Positions 1-6,078 are shown, counted from the first letter of the stretch. The stretch: DNA of 7,804 nucleotides from Blautia sp. (GCA_017420455.1 JAFOJB010000474.1:1-7804); one strand, 5' to 3'. The notes: generated from the letters alone by a model not told the origin. Translations and numbers: made by a program.

Positions 1-605
1 ACTGGCCTACGCATTCTCCTTTCACGGCAGTGGTGGGAGACCACCAGAGCAAGGGAGATGAATCCTACTGGAGAACCATCACTTTCGGAGAGCATGCCGG
101 CACCCACATTGACGCCTTCTCCCATTTTGTTCCGGGTGCTCAGAACGTAGATGAGATCCCTCTTACAAAGATCATGGGAAGAGCGGCGAACATCGACGCC
201 ACAGCCCTTCCGCCCAGAGGCCTGGTTTCCGTGGAGGATATCAAAGCCTTTGAAGAGAAAAACGGACCCATCCGGAAAGGAGATCTGGTCTTCTTCCGCT
301 TCGGATGGGATGAAAAATGGGAGGATCCGGAAAGCTTTCTGAAGGACTGGCCGGGAACCTCGAAGGAAGCGGCCGAATACCTTCTGCAGAAGGGAGTGAA
401 GGCGGTTGGGTGCGATACTCTGGCGCTGGACGTGGCAGGAACGCAGAATGAGTCTCACCATGTCCTGCTGGAGAACGGGGTAAACATTATTGAGAACGTA
501 AATAATCTGGGAATCCTGCCCCCTTATTTCGGCGTCATTGGATTTCCATGTAAATTCAGAGGTGGATCCGGCTCCACGATAAGGCTGGCAGCAATTTTAG
601 ACTGA
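1..605 (+). CDS. Cyclase-family metal-dependent hydrolase (5' truncated)
   Basis: The reading frame is open from the window edge (first full codon at 3), so the gene begins upstream; the GTG at 30 is internal. About 200 residues are visible, and roughly 15-40 N-terminal residues are probably missing compared with the family's usual 210-260. The family signature HxGTHxDxxxH is intact (EHAGTHIDAFSHF, encoded at about 90-128) and supplies the metal ligands. The C-terminal part has the family-typical GCDTLALD, ESHHVLLENGV, IIENVNNL and GGSGSTIRLAAIL blocks. Relatives include kynurenine formamidase and isatin hydrolase, Mn/Zn enzymes that open amide or lactam bonds. The substrate here cannot be read from sequence. 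No signal peptide can be judged because the start is absent. The stop lies 9-18 bases before the ABC transporter gene, so the two are probably cotranscribed, which suggests action on the imported compound (inference). Confidence 0.88.
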   Translation, partial: WPTHSPFTAVVGDHQSKGDESYWRTITFGEHAGTHIDAFSHFVPGAQNVDEIPLTKIMGRAANIDATALPPRGLVSVEDIKAFEEKNGPIRKGDLVFFRFGWDEKWEDPESFLKDWPGTSKEAAEYLLQKGVKAVGCDTLALDVAGTQNESHHVLLENGVNIIENVNNLGILPPYFGVIGFPCKFRGGSGSTIRLAAILD

Positions 606-606
606 C

Positions 607-619
607 GAAGGGATGTGAT
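607..619 (+). promoter_or_regulatory. Ribosome binding site deciding the start of the fused ABC gene
   Basis: GAAGGGATGTGAT closely resembles the anti-16S sequence AAGGAGGTGAT. It lies 4 bases (10 from the GGGA part) before the TTG at 624. The alternative GTG at 615 lies inside this stretch, only 2 bases after GAAGGG, too close for a normal ribosome site. I therefore prefer TTG 624; GTG 615 would add only three residues. Confidence 0.5.
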
Positions 620-623
620 AAGC

Positions 624-3062
624 TTGAAGCACAAAGAAGGTCAGCAGCCTTACCTGAGTCTTAAGAACATCGACCGGTTTTTTGGTATTACCAAAGCGCT
701 TCAGGGTGTGAATCTGGATATTTATGAAGGCGAGGTCATCGGCCTCATCGGGCCGAATGGTGCCGGTAAATCCACAATGATGAAGATCCTGACAGGCGTA
801 CTTCCAAGGACTGCCGGTGAGATCATATTTCAGGGAACGCCGCAGGAAATTTACAATTCGAAGGTGGCAAAGCAGATCGGCATCAGCTGCGCCTACCAGG
901 ATCTGTCACTGTGTACAAACCTCAGCGTGTTCGAAAATTTCGCCATGCTGAATATGAGTCATGGTTTTTCTCCGTCCGCAGGCTGGAGACGTGACGCTAA
1001 AAAGGAAGCAAAGGAGCTTCTGGAAAAATACTTTCCGGGAAACGGCATCGATGTGACAAGGCCCATCGAGAACCTTTCTCTGACCGACAGACAGGTAGTG
1101 GAAATCTGCAAGACTCTGATGACAGAAAACCTGAAGATCCTCATCCTGGATGAACCCACCAGCGCCTTGTCCGTAGATAAGGCGAGACAGCTCCACGCCG
1201 TAGTGAAGGAGCTGAGCAGCAAAGGCGTCGCCGTTATCTACATTTCCCACAAACTGGATGAGATCCGCGTGGTTTCCGACCGGATCTGCATCCTGACAAA
1301 CGGCCAGAACAAGGGGGAATTTTTTACAGACATCATCACCCAGGATGAACTGGTGGAGAAAACGGGCGGTGTGCCGGAGAAGAAGGAGAAAGAGGTACGG
1401 GATTTCGAAAACTGCGAAGATATGGTCCGCATTACGGGATATTCCGACCGGAATCTTTCCGATATCAACGTCCATCTGAAAAAGGGAGAAATCGTGGGAA
1501 TTTCCGGTCTTGCCGGTTCCGGCCAGCAGGAGCTTCTCCATCTTATCTTCAATTCACGGGTCAAACCCAGGGCAGGGGTCGACATCAACGGCACCGTGGC
1601 CTACGTTTCCGGAGACCGTGCCGCAGAAGGCGTCTTTCATTTCTGGGATATCAAAAATAACATCCTGGCGGCAAACTTTGACCGGGTAAAGGGGAAATTC
1701 CTCATCAGCAGAAAAAAGGCCAATGAATCCGCCCAGTACTGGTATGACAAGCTGAAATTCCGCGCAGAAGGCATTGGCAGCAATATCATGTCCCTGTCAG
1801 GCGGAAACCAGCAGAAGGCTCTCATCGCCAGAGGAATTGCTTCCGAGGCGGATATCATTCTGCTGAATGACCCTACGGCGGGAGTAGATATCGGTACTAA
1901 ACAGGATATCTATGCGCTTCTGGACGAAATCCGCAATATGGGAAAATCTGTAATACTGTTCTCCACAGAGGATTCCGAAATGGAAATCTGCGACCGTGTC
2001 TATGTCATGCGGGATGGCTTCATTACAAAGGAGCTGAAAGGGAAGGAGATCGATGTTCCCAATATTGTCGCCGCTGCTTTTATAGAGACAGAGAAAAAGA
2101 ATCTCGCAGAGAAGAAACAGAGCAGCCTTTCCCGTTTCCTGGGAGCACGGTGGATGCTTCCCTTCCTCACGCTGATCATTATCTTTGCCGTCAATTCCTT
2201 CATGAACCCGAACCTTGCGACCTATATGGGGCTGAAGATGAAGATCAACACCGCATTTCCACTGGTGCTGGCCGCTCTTGGCCAGATGTTCGTCGTCATG
2301 TGCGGCGATGTGGACATGGGCAACGGCTATTCCATCGGACTTGCGAACTGCATCGTGGCAATCTGGATCACCGGCAGTCCCCTGCTGGGAATTCTGGGCC
2401 TGATCCTGTTTATCGGCATCTACGTGGCCATGGCGGCGCTGATCCACTTAAGAAGAATTCCGGCCATTGTGGTCACCATGGGAATGCAGTTTGTATGGTA
2501 CGGACTGGCCCTGATGCTGGCTCCGACGCCGGGCGGAAGCTGTCCGAAATGGCTCAGCTCCTTCCTGAAGATGAATACGCCTCTGGTACCGCAGCCCATC
2601 ATCCTGGCAGCGCTGGCAGGGCTTCTCAGCTGGTTTCTGCTGTTCCGGTGCCGGTATGGCATCGTTCTTCGGGGAATCGGCAATAACGCCCAGTCTGTGG
2701 AACGTTCCGGCTGGAATTATATGCTGGCAAAGATGACAGCCTATGCCATCGCCGGCCTGTTCGTGGTCATGGCAGGTATGGCCTATACCTCGGTCTGCAG
2801 CGGCGCGGACGCCAACAGCTCCGTGAACTTCAACATGATGTCCATCGCTACCATCATCCTGGGCGGCTGTGAGATGACCGGCGGTGTACCGGTGCCTCTG
2901 GGCGTCGTGATGGCCGCGATCGTCATGAACCTGATCAACACGCTTCTGACGGCTTTGAAGATGAACTCCAACTATCAGACAGCCATTATCGGCATCATTC
3001 TGATCTCGGTGCTTGCGCTTAAGTACGTCATTCGGAGAGGGGAGGGTGGCAGCCGTGAATAA
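624..3062 (+). CDS. CUT2-type ABC importer: two ATPase domains fused to a permease domain
   Basis: This 812-residue protein (TTG start at 624) joins what are normally two proteins, RbsA-like (~500 aa) and RbsC-like (~310 aa). ATPase domain 1 (about 10-245) has Walker A GPNGAGKST at 43-51, Walker B ILILDE ending D176-E177 and the switch His209; its signature is LSLTD (151-155) rather than LSGGQ. ATPase domain 2 (about 265-495) has signature LSGGNQQ (391-397). Its Walker A is GLAGSGQQ, with Gln301 in place of Lys, and its Walker B reads LLNDPT with Asn415-Asp416 where Asp-Glu is usual. From about 511 a hydrophobic domain with some 8-10 membrane spans follows, carrying the RbsC-type GDVDMGNGYSIG (561-572) and ILGGCEMTGG (745-754) segments. 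No frameshift or stop marks the junction. Family substrates are sugars and related polyols or acids. It overlaps the next permease gene by 8 bases, so the pair should form one inner-membrane complex. Confidence 0.9.
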   Translation: MKHKEGQQPYLSLKNIDRFFGITKALQGVNLDIYEGEVIGLIGPNGAGKSTMMKILTGVLPRTAGEIIFQGTPQEIYNSKVAKQIGISCAYQDLSLCTNLSVFENFAMLNMSHGFSPSAGWRRDAKKEAKELLEKYFPGNGIDVTRPIENLSLTDRQVVEICKTLMTENLKILILDEPTSALSVDKARQLHAVVKELSSKGVAVIYISHKLDEIRVVSDRICILTNGQNKGEFFTDIITQDELVEKTGGVPEKKEKEVRDFENCEDMVRITGYSDRNLSDINVHLKKGEIVGISGLAGSGQQELLHLIFNSRVKPRAGVDINGTVAYVSGDRAAEGVFHFWDIKNNILAANFDRVKGKFLISRKKANESAQYWYDKLKFRAEGIGSNIMSLSGGNQQKALIARGIASEADIILLNDPTAGVDIGTKQDIYALLDEIRNMGKSVILFSTEDSEMEICDRVYVMRDGFITKELKGKEIDVPNIVAAAFIETEKKNLAEKKQSSLSRFLGARWMLPFLTLIIIFAVNSFMNPNLATYMGLKMKINTAFPLVLAALGQMFVVMCGDVDMGNGYSIGLANCIVAIWITGSPLLGILGLILFIGIYVAMAALIHLRRIPAIVVTMGMQFVWYGLALMLAPTPGGSCPKWLSSFLKMNTPLVPQPIILAALAGLLSWFLLFRCRYGIVLRGIGNNAQSVERSGWNYMLAKMTAYAIAGLFVVMAGMAYTSVCSGADANSSVNFNMMSIATIILGGCEMTGGVPVPLGVVMAAIVMNLINTLLTALKMNSNYQTAIIGIILISVLALKYVIRRGEGGSRE
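3038..3046 (+). promoter_or_regulatory. Ribosome binding site of the second permease gene
   Basis: AGGGGAGGG ends 8 bases before GTG 3055, which marks that GTG as the start. The in-frame GTG at 3046 is too close to the site, and the TTG at 3013 has no ribosome site and would lengthen the overlap with the preceding gene to 50 bases. Confidence 0.65.
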
Positions 3063-3996
3063 AAAACTGAAAAATATGCTGAACAGCCCCATCCTGTGGC
3101 CGGTCATAGGATGTATCATTCTTTACATCATGATCTGCGTGGTTTCCGGACGGGTCAATGTGATGGTGCTTACCTCCGGCGCAAAGCTCTGTGTATTTGC
3201 CATGCTGCTGGGTATTGCCCAGATGATCGTCGTGACCAGCGGAAAAGGCGCCATCGATATTTCCCAGAAATATGTGCTGACTCTGACAGCTTATATTTCC
3301 TGCGCGGTGATGGAAAAGAATATCATCCTGGGACTTGTGGCTGCTGTCGCGGTGGGCGCGCTGTGCGGTCTTGTAAACGGCAGTATCAGTACCTTCCTGA
3401 ATATCCACGCCATGATCACTACCATGGCGACAGGCTACATCTATTATTCCATCATCCTGGTCATCTCCAACAAGGTACCGAATTCTCCGAACGGCAGTTT
3501 CGTGAAATTCATTAATTCCAGCCTTTTCGGAGTGAACAGCATGACCCTGATCGTGGTGCTCATCGCTGTGGTTCTGTATTTTGTCCTCTATAAGACCAAA
3601 TACGGCATGAACCTGCATGCCACCGGACAGAAGAGGGACGCGGCACGACTGGCCGGCGTCAATGTAAAGAAGACCGTGATCACCGCCTTTGTGATCAACG
3701 GAGCTCTCTGCGGTCTGGCAGGCGCCCTGAACGCCGCATACTGCGGCGGCGCGAATCAGGACCTTGGAACCACCTATTTCCTGCCATCCATCGCGGCCTG
3801 CTTTGTAGGCGGCACCAATGCCGCGGGCGGCAGATCGAACATCATTGCGGTCTGCATCGGAGCCTTCATGATGACCCTCATGTCCACGTTCCTCAATGCA
3901 GCCAAGATCGGGATCGGCGCCCAGAGACTGATCCAGGGAATCTTCATTGTCCTGCTCCTCTGTGCCGCAACCAGAAATCCAAATAAAAAATCCTGA
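3055..3996 (+). CDS. CUT2/RbsC-type ABC transporter permease
   Basis: This 313-residue, strongly hydrophobic protein (about 8-10 membrane spans) is the normal length for a ribose-type permease. Family hallmarks are GAIDIS near 66-70 (the GIDLSVG position), ATGQKRDAARLAGVNVK at about 189-205, the coupling region facing the ATPase, and SIAACFVGGTNAAGG around 245-259. The N-terminus is short and basic (VNKKLKNMLN). Its GTG start lies 8 bases inside the preceding fused gene, so translation is probably coupled. It is clearly different in sequence from the permease domain of the fused protein, so the membrane channel is expected to be a heterodimer, as in AI-2 type transporters, with both ATPase domains supplied by the fusion partner. 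Substrate is not readable from sequence; the neighbouring sugar-acid enzymes suggest a hexonate, hexuronate or derivative. Confidence 0.9.
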   Translation: MNKKLKNMLNSPILWPVIGCIILYIMICVVSGRVNVMVLTSGAKLCVFAMLLGIAQMIVVTSGKGAIDISQKYVLTLTAYISCAVMEKNIILGLVAAVAVGALCGLVNGSISTFLNIHAMITTMATGYIYYSIILVISNKVPNSPNGSFVKFINSSLFGVNSMTLIVVLIAVVLYFVLYKTKYGMNLHATGQKRDAARLAGVNVKKTVITAFVINGALCGLAGALNAAYCGGANQDLGTTYFLPSIAACFVGGTNAAGGRSNIIAVCIGAFMMTLMSTFLNAAKIGIGAQRLIQGIFIVLLLCAATRNPNKKS

Positions 3997-4028
3997 CAGC
4001 TGCAGAAGACTTTTCGGCATTATGGCTA

Positions 4029-4057
4029 TTTCTTTTCTGATATATCAGGTGTATACT
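4029..4057 (+). promoter_or_regulatory. Possible promoter for the gntR operon
   Basis: TATACT (4052-4057) matches 5 of 6 bases of the sigma-70/A -10 box. A poor -35 (TTTCTT, 4029-4034) lies 17 bases upstream. The -10 lies between two copies of the TGATATATCA motif, the arrangement expected for a repressed promoter. Transcription would start near 4064, giving a leader of about 140 bases before gntR. The weak -35 keeps confidence low. Confidence 0.4.
4038..4047 (+). promoter_or_regulatory. Candidate GntR operator, site 1 (perfect palindrome)
   Basis: TGATATATCA is a perfect 10-bp palindrome, extended to 12 bp by the flanking C and G (4037-4048). It lies just upstream of a -10-like box and 159 bases before the gntR start codon. 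GntR/FCD regulators commonly bind short palindromes of this size near their own genes. Assignment to this regulator is by position and by recurrence of the motif. Confidence 0.55.
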
Positions 4058-4065
4058 GTTTTCTG

Positions 4066-4075
4066 TAATATATCA
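4066..4075 (+). promoter_or_regulatory. Candidate GntR operator, site 2
   Basis: TAATATATCA matches the site-1 palindrome at 9 of 10 bases. Its centre is 28 bp from that of site 1. Both copies are preceded by TTTTCTG and followed by G, so the flanks are repeated as well. It would overlap the predicted transcription start of the gntR operon. Confidence 0.5.
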
Positions 4076-4090
4076 GATGATTTCTGCGCA

Positions 4091-4132
4091 GGACTGTATC
4101 TGCTTTCGGGAAACAGTCCGGGACCGTTTTTT
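4091..4132 (+). terminator. Hairpin followed by a T-run: weak terminator or leader attenuator
   Basis: GGACTGT (4091-4097) and ACAGTCC (4113-4119) form a perfect 7-bp stem with a 15-base loop. A run of six T follows at 4127-4132, separated by seven bases, longer than in a standard intrinsic terminator. It could end the transporter transcript, or act in the gntR leader if transcription begins near 4064. The other bases downstream of the second permease show no better terminator. Confidence 0.4.
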
Positions 4133-4159
4133 GCGTATGTTTCATCGGATGAATCTGGG

Positions 4160-4179
4160 CAGGAGGATTATTCTTCCTG
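4160..4179 (+). promoter_or_regulatory. Leader hairpin burying an AGGAGG sequence
   Basis: CAGGAGGA (4160-4167) can pair with TCTTCCTG (4172-4179) around a TTAT loop, giving eight base pairs including one G-U. The left arm contains a consensus AGGAGG ribosome site (4161-4166), but no ATG, GTG or TTG lies at a normal distance behind it; only a CTG at 4177 is in frame with gntR. The gntR start has its own site further down. GGTTTTC follows the stem, too few T for a confident terminator. Confidence 0.4.
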
Positions 4180-4206
4180 GTTTTCAGGGGTGAGGGTGCG
4201 AAAAAT

Positions 4207-4899
4207 ATGATCGTAGTAGGAAGAAATCCGAAGGAAAGCCATGCGGATTATACTTACCGGGTTCTCAGAGAAAATATTCTGAAGCTGCACATGAAGCCCG
4301 GTGAGATGGTCAGTGAAAAGCTGATCGCGGATCAGCTGGATGTGAGCAGGACTCCGGTACATGAAGCCGTACTGCGTCTGAAGGAAGAGGGGCTGATCGA
4401 GATCAAGGCGAGAAAAGAGTCCCGGGTGTCATATTTCAGTATGGATATGATCAACGAAGGTTTTTTTCTCCGCTGCAATATGGATGCGGTGGTGCTGAAG
4501 CTGGCTGCAGGCCGGACCAGTGCAGATCTTCGGAGAAAGATGCAGGATTCTCTTGCGGAGCAGAAGGTTTTTCTGGAAAAGAAGAATTTTGGTGAATTTC
4601 TGGAATGTGACGACCGTTTTCATCAGCTGATCTATCAGGCGGCGGATAAGCCAATCTGCTACAAAGTGGTCTATAATATGAGCACGCATCTGTCCAGGAT
4701 GCGGTATCTCCTGCAGATACTGGGGCAATACGAATATATACCCATGAGTTATGAGGAGCATAAGAAAATGATGGATATGATTGCCTTTGGGATGCCGGAG
4801 GATTTCCCGGTATATGATTTCGCGAGAGAGCATATGCGGGGAATCCAGAAGCTGCTTCCGGCGATCGAGAGCTCCTACCGGGAGTATTTTCAGTACTGA
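4207..4899 (+). CDS. GntR-family transcriptional regulator, FadR/FCD subfamily
   Basis: This 230-residue protein is the typical length for a FadR-type GntR regulator. Residues about 13-78 form the winged helix-turn-helix, with the classic YRVLRENILKLHMKPGEMVSE entry and the recognition helix segment QLDVSRTPVHEAVLRLKEEGLI. Residues about 85-225 form the helical FCD ligand-binding domain. It keeps the metal-ligand pattern Asp135-x3-His139, His185 and His209, so a metal-assisted carboxylate ligand such as a sugar acid is likely. Relatives UxuR, ExuR and LgoR control hexuronate and hexonate genes. The ATG start is preceded by GAGGG (4192-4196), 10 bases away. It heads the catabolic gene series and probably represses it and itself through the TGATATATCA sites. 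The inducer is unknown. Confidence 0.9.
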   Translation: MIVVGRNPKESHADYTYRVLRENILKLHMKPGEMVSEKLIADQLDVSRTPVHEAVLRLKEEGLIEIKARKESRVSYFSMDMINEGFFLRCNMDAVVLKLAAGRTSADLRRKMQDSLAEQKVFLEKKNFGEFLECDDRFHQLIYQAADKPICYKVVYNMSTHLSRMRYLLQILGQYEYIPMSYEEHKKMMDMIAFGMPEDFPVYDFAREHMRGIQKLLPAIESSYREYFQY

Positions 4900-4921
4900 C
4901 GAAGGCGCAGGGGGACGGACA

Positions 4922-4972
4922 TTCCCTGCTCAGCAGTATGGCGCATGCTGCCGCCTGTCCCGCTGCAGGGAA
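4922..4972 (+). repeat. Nested inverted repeat (two-stem RNA structure) between gntR and the dehydrogenase gene
   Basis: An outer perfect 8-bp stem, TTCCCTGC (4922-4929) with GCAGGGAA (4965-4972), encloses an inner stem, GCAGTATG (4933-4940) with CATGCTGC (4944-4951), of eight pairs including one G-U closed by a GCG loop. GGGAC (4912-4916) can also pair with GTCCC (4957-4961), which would compete with or knot through the outer stem. No T-run follows, so it is not an intrinsic terminator. It ends 17 bases before the ribosome site of the dehydrogenase gene. An mRNA processing, stability or translation-control role is possible. Confidence 0.5.
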
Positions 4973-4999
4973 GACATTGACAGAAATACGGAGGAATAC

Positions 5000-6034
5000 A
5001 TGGAGAAGATAAAAGCGATACAGATCGTGAAACCGGAAGAACTCAGAATCATAGAGATGGATAAACCGGTGATCGACGGGAAAAACAATGTTCTTGTAAA
5101 GGTAAAGGCTTCCGGTATGTGCGGCTCTGATGTGGGCATCTACCACGGGCAGAATGCCGCGGCAACCTATCCCAGGGTCATCGGACATGAGATCGTAGGC
5201 GAGGTGGTTGAGGCCGGTCCCTCCGCGAAAAAGGTGAAGCCGGGAGACAGAGTGATCATCGACCAGGTGACAGCCTGCGGGCACTGTTATGCCTGCCGGA
5301 TCGGCCGCCCGAATGTCTGTCAGCATCTTGCGGTGCGGGGTGTCCATATCGATGGAGGATACCGGGAATACATCGCGGTACCGGATACAGACTGTTATCT
5401 GCTGCCGGACGACCTGCGTTACGAGGACGCTGTGCTGATCGAGCCGACCACCATCGCCATTCAGGCCTGCTCCAGGGCGCAGATCACATCGGAGGACGAG
5501 GTTCTCATCATGGGCTGCGGAGCTCTTGGAAGCCGGATGCTGAGCGTGGCGAAGCTCTCCGGGGCGAAGATCATCGTTGCGGATGTTGTAGACGAGAAGC
5601 TTGAAGAGGCTCTGAAGAACGGAGCGTCCCATACGGTGAATCTCCTGAAGGAGAATCTTGATGAGAAGCTGAAGGAGTATACCACAGACGCCTATGGTCC
5701 TACGTTATCCATCGACTGCGCCTGCACAAAGGATTCCCTGGGAACCCTGATCCGCGTCACAGGCAATGCAGGCAGGGTCATCACCATGGGCTTCTCTGTA
5801 GCGCCTACCGAGGTGACACAGTTCGGCATTACCTCCAAGGAGCTGGATATCCGGGGTTCAAGACTGCAGAACCGGAAATTCCAGGAGGCCATCGATCTTG
5901 TGCGCGAAGGAAAGATCGATCTTCACCAGAAGATCTCCCATACCTTCCATTTTACAGACGCACAGAAAGCATTCGACTTCAACGATACTCACGATCCTTC
6001 CATCCGCAAGATCGTATTCACCTTTGACAACTGA
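5000..6034 (+). CDS. Zinc-dependent medium-chain dehydrogenase, probable hexonate 5-dehydrogenase
   Basis: This 344-residue protein is the normal length for the medium-chain alcohol dehydrogenase family. Catalytic zinc ligands are visible as Cys41 (GMCGSD), His63-Glu64 (GHE) and Glu148 (LIEP). The structural zinc lobe is complete (Cys93, Cys96, Cys99, Cys107). The Rossmann motif GCGALG spans 172-177, and Asp195 at the end of the second strand points to NAD rather than NADP. Blocks such as GVHIDGGYREYIAVP and RGSRLQNRKFQEAIDLV resemble RspB/LgoD-type enzymes, which oxidise L-gulonate to D-fructuronate or L-galactonate to D-tagaturonate. That choice is not settled by sequence. ATG 5000 is chosen because GGAGG (4990-4994) lies 5 bases before it; the frame stays open upstream into gntR but without family similarity. 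With UxuB and UxuA downstream, feeding fructuronate is the more coherent role. Confidence 0.85.
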   Translation: MEKIKAIQIVKPEELRIIEMDKPVIDGKNNVLVKVKASGMCGSDVGIYHGQNAAATYPRVIGHEIVGEVVEAGPSAKKVKPGDRVIIDQVTACGHCYACRIGRPNVCQHLAVRGVHIDGGYREYIAVPDTDCYLLPDDLRYEDAVLIEPTTIAIQACSRAQITSEDEVLIMGCGALGSRMLSVAKLSGAKIIVADVVDEKLEEALKNGASHTVNLLKENLDEKLKEYTTDAYGPTLSIDCACTKDSLGTLIRVTGNAGRVITMGFSVAPTEVTQFGITSKELDIRGSRLQNRKFQEAIDLVREGKIDLHQKISHTFHFTDAQKAFDFNDTHDPSIRKIVFTFDN

Positions 6035-6050
6035 TACTGCATGATGAACC

Positions 6051-6067
6051 ACCAGGATAGCTCTGGT
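6051..6067 (+). repeat. Small inverted repeat upstream of uxuA
   Basis: ACCAG (6051-6055) and CTGGT (6063-6067) can form a 5-bp stem with a 7-base loop; ATGAT (6041-6045) and ATCAT (6068-6072) could extend it past an internal bulge. It directly precedes the third TGATATATCA-like site. No T-run follows, so it is not a terminator. Short enough to be chance. Confidence 0.25.
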
Positions 6068-6068
6068 A

Positions 6069-6078
6069 TCATATATCA
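6069..6078 (+). promoter_or_regulatory. Candidate GntR operator, site 3, upstream of uxuA
   Basis: TCATATATCA matches the palindrome TGATATATCA at 9 of 10 bases and lies 20 bases before the uxuA start. It overlaps TATCAT (6067-6072), a 5-of-6 match to a -10 box with no good -35, so a second regulated promoter for uxuA-uxuB is possible. The ribosome site of uxuA follows it (AAGGAG, 6085-6090). Confidence 0.4.

Noticed and set aside
30..32. GTG as the start of the cyclase-family gene
   Set aside because: The frame is open upstream and the preceding residues (WPTHSPFTAV) fit the family's N-terminal region, so the gene begins outside the window.
3013..3054. TTG start for the second permease
   Set aside because: It has no ribosome site, while GTG 3055 has AGGGGAGGG at 8 bases.
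906..3119. Several minus-strand open frames of 60-220 codons opposite the fused transporter gene
   Set aside because: They are shadows of the real coding frame, mutually overlapping, without ribosome sites or domains that I can recognise.
3028..4020. 330-codon open frame on the minus strand
   Set aside because: It lies entirely opposite the second permease, has a low-complexity His/Asp/Gly-rich composition typical of antisense frames of hydrophobic genes, and shows no recognisable domain.
3947..4210. Plus-strand 87-codon frame spanning the permease end and the regulatory gap
   Set aside because: It starts inside the permease gene, has no ribosome site or similarity, and crosses the palindromes and hairpins of the gap.
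4977..4982. TTGACA, a perfect -35 box, before the dehydrogenase gene
   Set aside because: A -10 at 16-18 bases would fall on the start codon (ATGGAG) and does not match; the box is probably chance.
4781..4999. Upstream extension of the dehydrogenase reading frame into gntR
   Set aside because: This would overlap gntR by over 100 bases and cross the structured gap; GGAGG before ATG 5000 and family alignment place the start at 5000.
4451..5632. 393-codon open frame on the minus strand
   Set aside because: It runs opposite both gntR and the dehydrogenase gene, which have full family motifs; its own translation has no family features.
6024..6029. TTGACA at the end of the dehydrogenase gene
   Set aside because: No -10-like sequence lies 16-18 bases downstream (AACCAC there), so it is not a convincing promoter.
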